DNA of 64,000 bases, taken from Ctena decussata (taxonomy: Eukaryota; Mollusca; Bivalvia; Lucinida; Lucinidae). A program made the position numbers and the translations under genes. This document shows, one piece after another, positions 29,101 through 41,700 of this stretch (position 1 is its first letter; each line of letters starts with the position of its first letter). A model generated the notes under the pieces. That model was not told the DNA's origin and made no database searches. It worked only from the letters and a program-made list of their open reading frames with translations. The stretch covers positions 86,474,979 through 86,538,978 of the forward strand of contig OZ022501.1 of NCBI GenBank assembly GCA_963989385.1, written 5' to 3'.

Positions 29101-30088
29101 GCCTTTATTGAAGTATCCTGTCGCTCGGTATGTTTGACTGTCTATCCATAAGTACGTCCGTCCGTCCATCCGTCAATCAGTCCGTCCATTTATTTGTATG
29201 TATGTATGTATGTATGTATGTATGTATGTATGTATGTATGTATGTATGTATGTATGTATGTATGTCCGTGACAATTCTTATTTCTAACTTCTTACTTCTA
29301 ACTTCTTACTTCGATGTTTGTGATTGCGTGTGTGTATGGGTGTATACGAGCATGCGCGTCCGCAGCGTGCATACATGTGGGCGTGTGAACGTGTAAAAAA
29401 GTGCGTCGGTGCATGCTTAAAATAATTTTTCCGTTCGTCTGACCTCCCTTCCATTCGTACATATTTATATGTACGTTGTATGACTGACCGACTATATGTC
29501 TACCCGTCAGTCTAATGTCTGCCTATGTTTCCGTCCGTCCGTCCGTCTGTCCTTCTGTCTATCATATCAGTCTGTGTTTATGGTTGCCTTAAGTATGGAG
29601 GTCTCCATGTCGCTCGATATCCGTAAGTCCGTCCCTCCGTCAGTCAGTCAGTCGGTTCATATATATGTATGAATGTATGATTCTATGTTTGTATGTATGT
29701 ACGTATGTGTGTATGTGATTATGTATGTATGTATGTTTGTATGTCCGTGACAATTCTAATTTTTAACTTCTAACGTCTTACTTCTAAATTCTAACTTCTT
29801 ACCACTAACTTCTAACTTCTAACTTCTTACTTGTAACTTCGATGTTTGTATTTGCGTCTGTGTATGTGTGCGTACGAGCATGCGCGTCCGCAGCGTGCAT
29901 ACATGTGAGCGTCTGAACGCTTAAAAAGTCCGTCCGTCTGTCTATCATATCAGTCTGAGTCAATGGTTGCCTTAAGTATGTATAACTCCGTGTCAATCGA
30001 TATCAGTAAGTCCGTCCGTCCGTCCATCAATCAGTTAGCCAGTTCATTTGTATGTATGTATGTATATATGTATGTATGTATGTATGTG

Positions 30089-30122
<34 letters not shown>

Positions 30123-32703
30123 TGTATGTATGTATGTATGTACGTGACAATTCTTATTTCTAACTTCTAACTTCATACTTCTAACTTCTTACTTCTAACT
30201 TCTTACTTCTAACTTCGATGTTTGTATGCGAGTGTGTGTATTGGTGCGTACTAGCATGCGGACGAACGTACTTATGGATAGACAGTCAAACATACCGAGC
30301 AACAGGGAGATATATATACATGTACTTAAATAAAGGCAAACATAAAGACAGACTGATATGATAGACAGAAGGACAGACGGACTGACCTACGGACACACAG
30401 GCAGACATTAGCCTGACGGGTAGACAAACAGTCGGACAGTTATACAACGTATATATAAATAGGGTCGGACAATTTTACTCATGCACGGACGTACTCACAC
30501 AAACACGTTCACACGCCCACGAGTATGCTCGCTGCGGACGCGCACGCTGCTATGCACCCATACACACACGCACATACAAACATCGAATTTTGAAGTTATA
30601 AGTAAGGAGTTAGAAGTTAGAAGTAAGAAGTTAGAAGTAAGAAGTTAAAAGTTAGAAGTTAGAAGCTAGAAGTAATAAGTTAGATGTTAGAAATAAGAAT
30701 TGTCACGGACATACATACATACAAACATACATACATACATACATACATACATACATACATACATACATACAAACGAACCGACGGACTGATTGACGGACGG
30801 ACGGACTTACGGATATCGAGCGGCATGGAGACCTACATACTTAAGGCAACCATAAACACAGACTGATATGATAGACAGAAGGACAGACGGACGGACGGAC
30901 GAAAACACAGGCAGACATTAGACTGACGGGTAGACATATAGTCGGTCGGTCAGTCATACAACGTATATATAAATATGTTCGAATGGAAGGGCGGTCAGAC
31001 GAACGGACAAATAATTTAAAGCATGCACTGTCGCACTTTTTACACGTTCACACGCCCACATGTATACAGGCTGCGGTAGCGCATGCTCATACGCACCCAT
31101 ACACACACGCACATACAAACATCGAAGCTAGAAGTTAGAAGTAAGAAGTTAGAAGTAAGAAGTTAGAAGTAAGAAGCTAGAAGTTTAGAAGTAAGAAGTT
31201 AGAAGTAAGAAGTTAGAAGTTAGAAATAAGAATTGTCACGGACATACATACATACATACATACACACATACACACATACATACTTACATACATACACACA
31301 TACATACAAACATATATACATACATACATACATAATACATACAAATGAACCGACTGACTGATTGACGGACGGACGGACTTACGGATATCGATCGACATGG
31401 AGACCTTCATACTTAAGGCAACCATAAACACAGATGGATATGATAGACAGACGGACGGATGGAAACATAGGCAGACATTAGACTGACGGGTAGACATATA
31501 GGTGGTCAGTTATACAACGTATATATAAATATGTACGAATGGAAGGGCGGTCAGACGAACGGACAAATAATTTTAAGCATGCACTGACGCACTTTTTACA
31601 CGTTCACACGCCCACATGTATGCACGCTGCGGACGCACATGCTCGTACGCACCCATACACACACGCACATACAAACATCGAAGTTAGAAGTTAGAAGTAA
31701 GAAGTTAGAAGTAAGAAGTAAGACGTAAGAAGTTTAGAAGTAAGAAGTTAGAAGTTAGAAGAAAGAAGTTAGAAGTAAGAAATAAGAATTGTCACGGACA
31801 TACATACATACAAAAAAAAATGGACGGACTGATTGACGGATGGACGGACGGACGTACTTATGGATAGACAGTCAAACATACCGAGCGACAGGATACTTAA
31901 ATAAAGGATAACATAAAGACACACTGATATGATAGACAGAAGGACAGACGGACTGACCTACGGACACACAGGCAGACATTAGCCTGACGGGTAGACAAAC
32001 AGTCGGACAGTCATAAAACGTATATAAAAATAGGGACGGACAAACTACTCATGTACGGACGCACTATCATAAACACGTTCACACGCCCATGTGTATGCTC
32101 GCTTCAGGCGCACACGCTGGTATGCACCCATACAAAGAAGAAATATACAAACATCGAAGTTAGAAGTTGGAACTAAGAAGTTAGAAGTTAGAAGTAAGAA
32201 GTTAGAAGTTAAAAGTAAAAAGTTAGAAGTTAGAAATAAGAATTGTCACGGACATACATACATAAAGTCGGACGGACGGACTGATTGACGGACGGACGGA
32301 CTTACGGAGACCTACATACTTAAGGCAACCATGAACACAGACTGATATGATAGACAGAAGGATAGACGGATGGACGGAAACACAGGCAGACATTAAACTG
32401 ACGGGTAGACATATAGTCGTTCAGTCATACATATGTTCGAATGGAAGGGCGGTCAGACGAACGGACAAATAATTTTAAGCATGCACTGACGCACTGATGC
32501 ACTTTTCCCTTTTCACACGCCCACATGTGTGCAAGCAGCGGACGCGCATGCTCGTATGCACCCATGCACACACGCACATACAAACATCGACGTTAGAAGT
32601 AAGAAGTTAGAAGTAAGAAGTTAGAGATAAGAATTTAGAAGTTAGAAGTAAGAAATTAGAAGTTAGAAATAAGAGTTGTTATGGACATACATACATACAT
32701 ACA

Positions 32704-32737
<34 letters not shown>

Positions 32738-35700
32738 CATACATACATACATACATACATATGAACCGACTGACTGATTGACGGACGGACGGACTTACGG
32801 ACATCGAGCGACATGGAGACCTACATACTTAAGGCAAACATAAACACAGACTGATATGATAGATAGACGGACAGACGAACGGACGGACGGAAACACAGGC
32901 AGACATTAGACTGACGGGTAGACATATAGTCGTTCAGTCATACAACGTATATATAAATATGATCGAATGGAAGGGCGGTCAGACGAACGGACAAATAATT
33001 TAAAGCATGCACTGACGCACTGATGCACTTTTTCCCTTTTCACACGCCCACATGTATGCACGCTGCGGACGCGCATGCTTGTACGCACCCATGCACACAC
33101 GCACATACAAACATCGACGTTAGAAGTAAGAAGTTAGAAGTTTGAAGTTAGAAATTAGAAGTAAGAAGTTAGAAGTTAGAAGTAAGAAGTTAGAAGTTAG
33201 AAATAAGAATTGTCACGGACATACCTACATACATACATACATACATATATACAAATAAATGGACGGACTGATTGACGAATGGACGGACGGACGTACTTAT
33301 GGATAGACAGTCAAACATACCGAGCGACAGGGAGACATACATACTTACATAAAGGCAAACATAAAGACAAACTAATGTGATAGACAGAAAGACAGGCGGA
33401 CTGACCTACGGACACACAGACAGACATTAGCCTGGCGGGTAGACAAACAGTCGGACAGTCATACAACGTATATATAAATGTGGACGGACAATTTTTCTCG
33501 TGCACGGACGCACTCACATAAACACGTTCACACGCCCTCGTGTATGCTCGCTGCGGACGCGCACGCTGGTATGCACCTATACACACACGCACATACAAAC
33601 ATCGAAGTTAGAAGTAAGAAGTTAGAAGTTAGAAGTAAGAAGTTAGAAATAAGAAATGTCCCTATCCGGCTTTCGTATTTAAGTGCATGATGTGCTAGTG
33701 CTAATTAAGTTTTATATAATGGCTAATGGGTCCAGTGTCGGCTCTAAACTGTGTTACAGATAGATTAAGCGGGGGTTTGGGTAGGGGGGTGATATTTTTT
33801 GTGAGCCCTGCTTACTGCCATTTCTAGTTGTTTTTCTGCACTTTAATAACTGCGGTTAGATGTTTAACGGTCATCGCCCGGCAACACCAGCTTCAGTGAA
33901 ATGTGCAATACCAGCCATGGCCCCTAGCAGTAACTACTCTATTTTCAATATGACTCAGATTAAAATCTGATTCCAAAGGATCAGAAATTATATAAACTGT
34001 AGTGTGATGGTGTACAGCGGGACAGTTAACGGTCGCCAGACATTTATTTTGCGAAACCCTCTTCTGCACCAACTTCTAGGTGCAAACAGGGCGTACAATT
34101 AAGCACGCTGAGGAACATCATATTAAAGCGAAACAGCAGGGGGAAATGTTAATTCTATGACGCTAGTAATGCCGACTTGGATAAATCTTAATCACTGTAA
34201 TCATATAGCATAAAAGATAAAGAAAGTCGTCTCTTGATTTTCATGTGAGAACTTTTATTTCACTCATGAAGACCATAAGCGATAGCCTTGCTCGAGGCTT
34301 AGGCATACAAGACAATATTACTTTTGATGTTCATTCGTTGAAATAAAATTAGAACCCACACTGATAATAAAAAATCAAATTACTGCCTCAAAGATCCGAG
34401 TTTTGGACTTGAAAGTGGTAGGAAAATGCCGGAACACTGTGGGAAAGAATAATTGACAATGATAAAGTCCTTTACTTTAGCAGAATTTTTCCCTTGGGTT
34501 GCAGAGACTATTTAAAAAAATGTGACAAACAACCATAAAAGGCTTCAAGAAACAGCCTAATTGCAAAAGAACTCTAGAAAATATGTAAAATATGTTTGTT
34601 TACTTACCTTATTGCTTCGTCGTACTAATGATGCATAAATTGTCATGAAAATCGCTGAGGATTGTCCGCAAAAAAAACAAAATAAAACAAAAAAAAAGAT
34701 AAAAAAAAACCCCAAAAAACCGGCTAAAGGAACTTAGTAACCGTCCAGTGTAATTGATTATTTTAATAACATGGTTGTATTTACAGACTCTATTCCGACT
34801 ACTATCATCAATTCGGAAAAGTTCGACGCTCATTTCCAGCTTCTCCTGAACATTTCCATGAACTGATGGTGATGGGCTTACAGCTTTATGAAGACTGTCT
34901 CCAAAACCGTACTTTAAGAAGTTGTGTTTACGACGAAGGCATTTATAATAAAGTTGGGGTAAGCTGAATAAATAATATCTAAAACGATTGATCATTCGAT
35001 AACAAATAAGTTAAACGCTCTATCAATTTAAACCGATCAGACGATCCACTGGAAATCATAACAGTCAAACTTCGTTTTGATTTTATGACTTGATTTTGTG
35101 ATATTCGAAAATCCTAAACAGACAGAAAAAAGATAGTAGAGGGGAAAGAGGGTTAAACCAATGCAACTGGCGTTGCCGATGTTGCACATTTCATGACTGA
35201 TGACTGATCATGACCAATTACTGGTCATGAACAGGTTCATTTAAAGCGGGTCTGTTTTTAGCTCACCTGAGCCAAAGGCTCACAAGGTGAGCTTATAGTA
35301 TAGGCTTGGTCCGTCGTCCGGCGTCCGGCGTCCGTCGTACGTCGTACGTCCACACTTTTAAACATTAATATCTGCTACAGTAGCTGGCAAATCTCGATCA
35401 AATTTTATGTGTAGCATTGCTGGGGCGGGGGATTGATTGCGTATAGTTTTTGGACAGAACGGTTTGAAACTCTGGTTACCATGGCAACAAAAAGGTCCCA
35501 CAGACTTATAATGGAGAAAATGTTGTCCGGGCCCTAGCTTCTTCATTTTTGATCGCAGCTTCTTGTTACTTGCAGGTATCCAGGACAGCCAAAACATCTC
35601 GGACCAGTTCGAATTTGGGCCAGGTTGGATCATTTTTTTAGAGTTACCTGCCCTTGAGCGATGAAATATTTTCCCATAGACTTATAATGGGGAAAATGTT

Positions 35701-38700
35701 GTCCGGGCCCTAGCTTCATCATTTTTGATCGCAACTTCTTGTAACTAAAAGGTATCCAGGACAGTTAAAATATCTCGGACCAGTTCGAATTTGGGAGAGG
35801 TTGGATCATTCTTCTCAGAGTTACTTGCCCTTGAGCGATGAAATATTTTCCCATAGACTTAAATGGGGAAAGTTTTGTCCGGGCCCTAGCTTCTTCATTG
35901 TTGATCGCAACTTATTGTAGCTTGCAGGTACCCAGGACAGCCAAAACATTTCAGACCAGTTCGAATTTGGGCCAGGTTGGATCATTCTTTTCAGAGTTAC
36001 TTGCCCTTGAGCGATAAAATATTTTCTCATAGACTTATAATGGGGAAAATGTTGCCCGGGCCCTAGGTTCTTCATTGTTGATCGCAGCTCCGTGAAACTT
36101 GCAGGTATCCAGTACAGTCAAAACAGCTTGGGCCAGTTTGAATTTGGGCCAGGTTGGATCATTCTTCTCAGATTTACTTGCCCTTGAATGATAAAATATT
36201 TTCCCATAGACTTAGATGGGGAAAATTTTGTCCGGGCCCTATGTTCTTCATTTTGATCGCAGCTCCGTGAAACTTGCAGGAATCCAGGATGGCCAGAACA
36301 TCTCGGACCTTTTCGAATGTGGGCCAGGTTGGATTATCCCCTCGCACAATGAAGTTATGAAGGGGATATAGGGTCTGTCCCGTACATAGGTATATATGTA
36401 TGTACGTATGTTCACCTTTTGTCAACGTTCTAGCTACCTCATTTATTAACCGATTTTGATGTAAGTTCACACAAGTATTGCGTATGACATGACCTCTAAA
36501 GAGTTTGCATTTCAGCATGATGGAGTCAAGGTCAAGGTCAAAGTGGCTATTTTTAGAAAAAAAACTCTATCATCGCTCAAGCGCCTTCATTTGTGGACTG
36601 ATTTCTATTTAGCTTCACACAAGTGATAAGTATGGCAATATCTCGGACAAGTTCGCGTTTCAGCATTCTGGCGTCATGGTCAAGGTCACAGTGGCTAATT
36701 TTAGAAAAACTTTGTCATGGCTCTAGCGCCTTGATTTGTGGACCAAATTCAGTTTAATTTCACAAAAGTGATTGGTATGACAATATCTTGGACAAATTTG
36801 CGTTTCAGCATTCTGAGGTCAAGGTCAATGTCACAGTGGCTATTTTTAGTAAAAATTTGTCATCGCTCTAGTGCCTTCATTTATGGACCGATTTTGATTA
36901 AAACTTCACACAAATGTTTAGTATGACAATATCTTGAATAAGTTCGCATTTCAGCATTCTAAGATCAATGTCAAGGTCACAGTGGCTATTTTTAGAAAAA
37001 CTTTGTCATCATTCTAGTGCCTTCATTTATGGAATGGTTTTGATTGTACTTCACATAAGTGATAAGAATGGCAATATCTTGGACAAGTTCGCGTTTCAGC
37101 ATTCTGGCATCAAGGGCAAGGTAACAGTGGCTAATTTTAGAAAAAACTTTGTAATTGCTCTAGCGCCTTCAATGTGTGGATCGAATTCAATTTGATATCA
37201 CACAAGTGATTAGTACGACAGTATCTTGGACAAGTTCGCATTTCAGCATTCTTGGGTCAAGATCAAGGTCGCATTGGCTATTTTCAGAAAAACTTTTTCA
37301 TCCCTCTAGCGCCTTCATTTATGGACCGATTATGATTTAAACTTCACACAAATGTTTTGCATGTCAATATCTTGAACAAGCTAGCGTTTCAGCGTACTAA
37401 GGTCAAAGTCAAGGTCACAGTGGCTGTTTATAGAAAAACTTTGTTATTGCTCTAGCGCTTTCATTTATGGACCAATTTCGATTTAACTTCACACAAGTGA
37501 TAAGTATGGCAATATCTTTGACAAGTTTGCGTTTCATCATCTGGGCTCAAGGTCAAGGTCACAGTGACTATTTTTAGAAAAACTTTGTCATCGCTTTAGC
37601 ACCTTCATTTATGGACTGATTTTCATTTAACTTCACACAAATGTTTAGTATGACAATATCTTGGACAAGTTTGCATTGCAGCATTCTAAGGTCAAGGTCA
37701 CAGTTGCTATTTTTAGCTCACCGCAGCCGAAGGCTCACAAGGTGAGCTTTTAGTATAGGTCTGGTCTGTCGTCTGTCGTACGTCCACACTTTTAAGCATT
37801 AATATTTGCTTAACTATCTGGCCATTCTTGATCAAAATTTTTATGTAGCATTGTTGAGGTAGGGGGTCAATTTCATATATTTTTTGACAGATTGGTTTAA
37901 AACTGGTTACCATGGCAACAAAAAGGTCCCATAGACTTATAATGGGGAAAATGTTGTCCGGGCCATAGCACCTTTAGTTTTGACCGCAACTTCTTCAAAC
38001 TTGCAGGTATCTAGGACAGCCATAAAATATCGGACTAGTTCAAATTTGGGCCAGGTTGGATGGTACTTGTCTTTTTCATTTTCCGCCCTGAGGGTCAAAG
38101 GTATGATACCACCACCTATGCGTTCAATTTGCCTTAGAGTCACTTACCCTAGAGTACTGAGGCTGAATGGACTCAGGTGAGCTACAGGACCAATGGTCCT
38201 CTTGTTTTTTTTTCATGTTTTGGTGTATTTCTTACTTCAAAAGGATATACCTATTCGGAACTTATCACATATTTCAATACCGATTCAATTCTACATATTT
38301 GGACAGATAGATTTTGACACACTCGGCAGAGCCAGATCAAGCTGCCCAAAATGAGCAAGCTTATCGGGCCTTCTTTGTTTGCCTTTTGGGTTAGACTAGA
38401 CTTGACTTGACAGCGACCTAACATCAAAGTCTTCCTTTATAGGACATTAAGTAAATATGCCAGTGCCAATTTATTTACCGTATACGCGGTAATTTTCGCC
38501 GGTTCAAATTTTCGCGGTTAAGGGTCAAAAACATAAACCTTATATTTTGCGATTTTTCATTTTTGGCGGTTAGCGACATGCGCGAAAAACGAAACTACTT
38601 CTTTTACACTTGAGCCAGTTCATTTATGTGTTCATTTAACATACAAGTGTATCTTAATGAAAAAACTGGCTCAAGTGAAAAGTACAAGCAATTACCGAAG

Positions 38701-41700
38701 CAAACAGAAACAAAATAAATGAATACTGTGTCTACAGAAGATACTTTGAAAGAAGCATGAAATTATTTCGCGATTTTAATTTCCGCGGTTTCTAAGTGCA
38801 CGCGAAATATCGCGAAAAAATTGAACACCGCGAAAATTATCTTGTATACGGAATGTATTGGTGTATGCATGCATTTATTATTATTCTTTCTCAATTTTAC
38901 GGAATTAACTACTACTTACTTGATTTAGACTTGGCTTTTAAGAGACGTTCTCAGTTAAGCTGGGCCATTAGCTATTAATTTTGTCCTTCGTATTGCCTTT
39001 CTTTAAATTACAAAATAACGGTCCTGTTTACCCTCTGACAAGTTGCCCTCTGTCTGAAAAAGTAGATAAAAGTACCAAAACAGGCATGCGTTTTGTTAGA
39101 CATTTTTAACACTGATTCGAATAATGATACCCTGGTTTAAAATGCGACGTTTGTAAATGTCGCAATATTGCCGTTGCATAGATATGAACGCCGCACGGCT
39201 AAAACAGATAAATCACTGCTGAAAATCGATATCCATTATTAAATTCAGGTGATTTCTTACATATTTCCTCGCTTAAACAATATCTAAAGGGTAGTTTTTG
39301 CTACGAAATGAGACTGGGACTAATGTCGCAAATTTTATGTAACCTACGTCACAGCGGTAAATTCGTGACACATGTATTAACTAAAATCGCCCGGCATCGT
39401 AAAACTTACAAGATCACACGAAAAAATATGTGGTCCTCAATATCTTATATTATTTGTGCAAATTTGCTCCTCTTTGTATATTTTACTCAACTTCAAAGTG
39501 CATTACCCCAGCATTTTTCTGTAAGAATGTAACCTTACGTCACGGGCTTTTCTTAAACCTAAGCAAAGCAATCGCTCTGAAACTCATGTGCAAAATCCTG
39601 CCTAGTGACAGCTACAAGATGGTGTGCTTAGATTTCATACACTGAAACATTAAATGGTATAAAAACGTTAAAATGTGTGCACTGTAACCTACGTCACACG
39701 TAACCTACGTCACAACGTCACTAAGACCACTTTTTGAAAGCATGAACGTCATTTGATTAAGCAGCGCTTCGTAGAAAACCCCTTGCTTCCGAAAAAGCAA
39801 AGAAAAACATTTTAAATTGAAACCAGCCAAAATAAGCAAATGTTAGTAGATTAGTAAATGTGCAATGCTACGCATGTCAAAGAAATCGTATGCGACATCG
39901 TCTTTCAACGTATCTCAATAACGTCATAAAATACGCCGTTTCTAATTGTTAGGGTATGTCTCTTAACACGGTTGGTATTCCATAATCTAAAACTATTATC
40001 TGAAAATATTTTAAAGATTTGAAGCAGATATAATGAGCATTATGTTCGTGATTTTTTTCTTGAATTCTGGAATGGTTGTATATATGGCCATTTTGTCCGC
40101 GAATGGCCCAGCTTAACAGAGAACCTCTCATTAACTACATGCTGCTTCATCAGCAATATTTCTATTTGGGATGTTGAGTCAGTCAGTTATTGATGTGTTT
40201 CCTAATTTGAGGGATGAAAGATTTTTTCTTATTTTTTTTTCTAATATTCCAACTTTCAGCTTGTAAGCCAATTAATGTTATTGTTGTTTTCATTATTAAC
40301 ACTCATGATAGAGGTTATTAAGGTCGGAAGATTTATAGAGACTCGCAGCCATTGTAATAAAAATACCAAGTAATATTCGCAGCCCGTTTTTCTGACGGTC
40401 CGCATATGAGCCTGTATAAATACTGAAATGCTATATCAAAGCCAATGCATAAAATCGAGAACATCTGGCTGATGTATCTAAATTGTTATAAATACTTATA
40501 TCCAGGAAAAACCAAAAAGCAACAAGCAGTTATGACACAGAAAGACGAAGAGGCCAGATACGCATACAACAATGTATTGCACATCCTTCAAAATGATTTC
40601 ATATTGCTTCAGATAAATATACAGCTTGGCATTTACCACGTGTATTGGCAAGAACTCATAAGACTCTTTCCACGGAATCAAATTCTGGTATTACAAACTG
40701 AGGACTTCCAAGATGAGCCTAGAACACTGCGTACAGTATACTCATTTCTAGAAATGCGTAAGTAAACTTTATGGCGTTTGGTCACAAAGCCATGGGGTGG
40801 ACGCTATTTTCATAATGGAGACAACTAAAGCAGATCAGTAAGTTTGCCATGGTAGTAATTGCCCAATGGTCGGTTTGTAAGTAGGGCTGATTTATCTGAG
40901 CATAAAAATTATCATACGTTACAAACACATTTGATATAACATAAATGTAATGCTGCTGTCCACATGCTTTGTGGTTAACTGAGTCATGGTTAATAACTCT
41001 GCTTCCCTCCCTGCGGATCGGGTATCAGACTCAACAATGCAACCGACATAAAGCTATTTAATTTAGTTGGTTGGGGCCGGAGTTATCTTGTCTGTTGCTT
41101 GACTATACAATGTTTAATTGGTGGCTTTCTTTTGACCCAGTATTTCAGTTGTGTTGTTTGACACCCTTGGCTCTCCAGGTGTGACAATACGTTGTTGCTG
41201 TCGAGTCCTCAACTCTGATTCATCATCGGTTTATCCCTGATTTATTTTGTTTCCTGTGATGATTCATTGGTGGGCTAGTAAACCTTCATGCAGACCAAAC
41301 AGATAACTAATTGTTTTGAACTACAGCAAAAGCAGAAGGCGAGGCCCTAGATGATTTTAAAATCGTGAGGAAAAAAGAATCAAGCAAACGTTTAGAGTTC
41401 ATACTTTTCAGCAGCTGAATATACAGAGTCTGTTCCTGTATCGACGGTGAGAAGTAGTTTAGACGCCAATGATCAGGGACCAACACAAATCTGACGCGAC
41501 ACTACAAAGCCAACAAAGTGGCATCTGCCCCCAGCTAGAACTCAGATCAGCTTGGGCATCCGCCCAGTCTGATCAGTGGACTTAGCTTAGGCCCTAAGCT
41601 ACCCTTTTAATGCACAGCAAAGACAGATCAGACTGGGCGGATGTCCAAGCTGAACTGCGTCTTCGCTGCGTGCATATGCCACTTTGTTGGTTTTGTCATG

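Noticed and set aside
28688..33685. CRISPR-like array
   Set aside because: Units are hundreds of bases long, inverted in the middle and lack unique spacers of even length. The context is a eukaryotic intron.
28775..33690. Short proteins with KLEVRSK repeats or YVCMYVCM repeats
   Set aside because: They are translations of the AAGTTAGAAGTA-type and TATG simple repeats of the array, in several frames and both strands.
39308..39532. 74-residue frame conserved between two element T copies (other copy 44059-44268)
   Set aside because: Conservation follows the nucleotide identity of the elements. Neither frame has a domain signal, and their lengths differ through indels.
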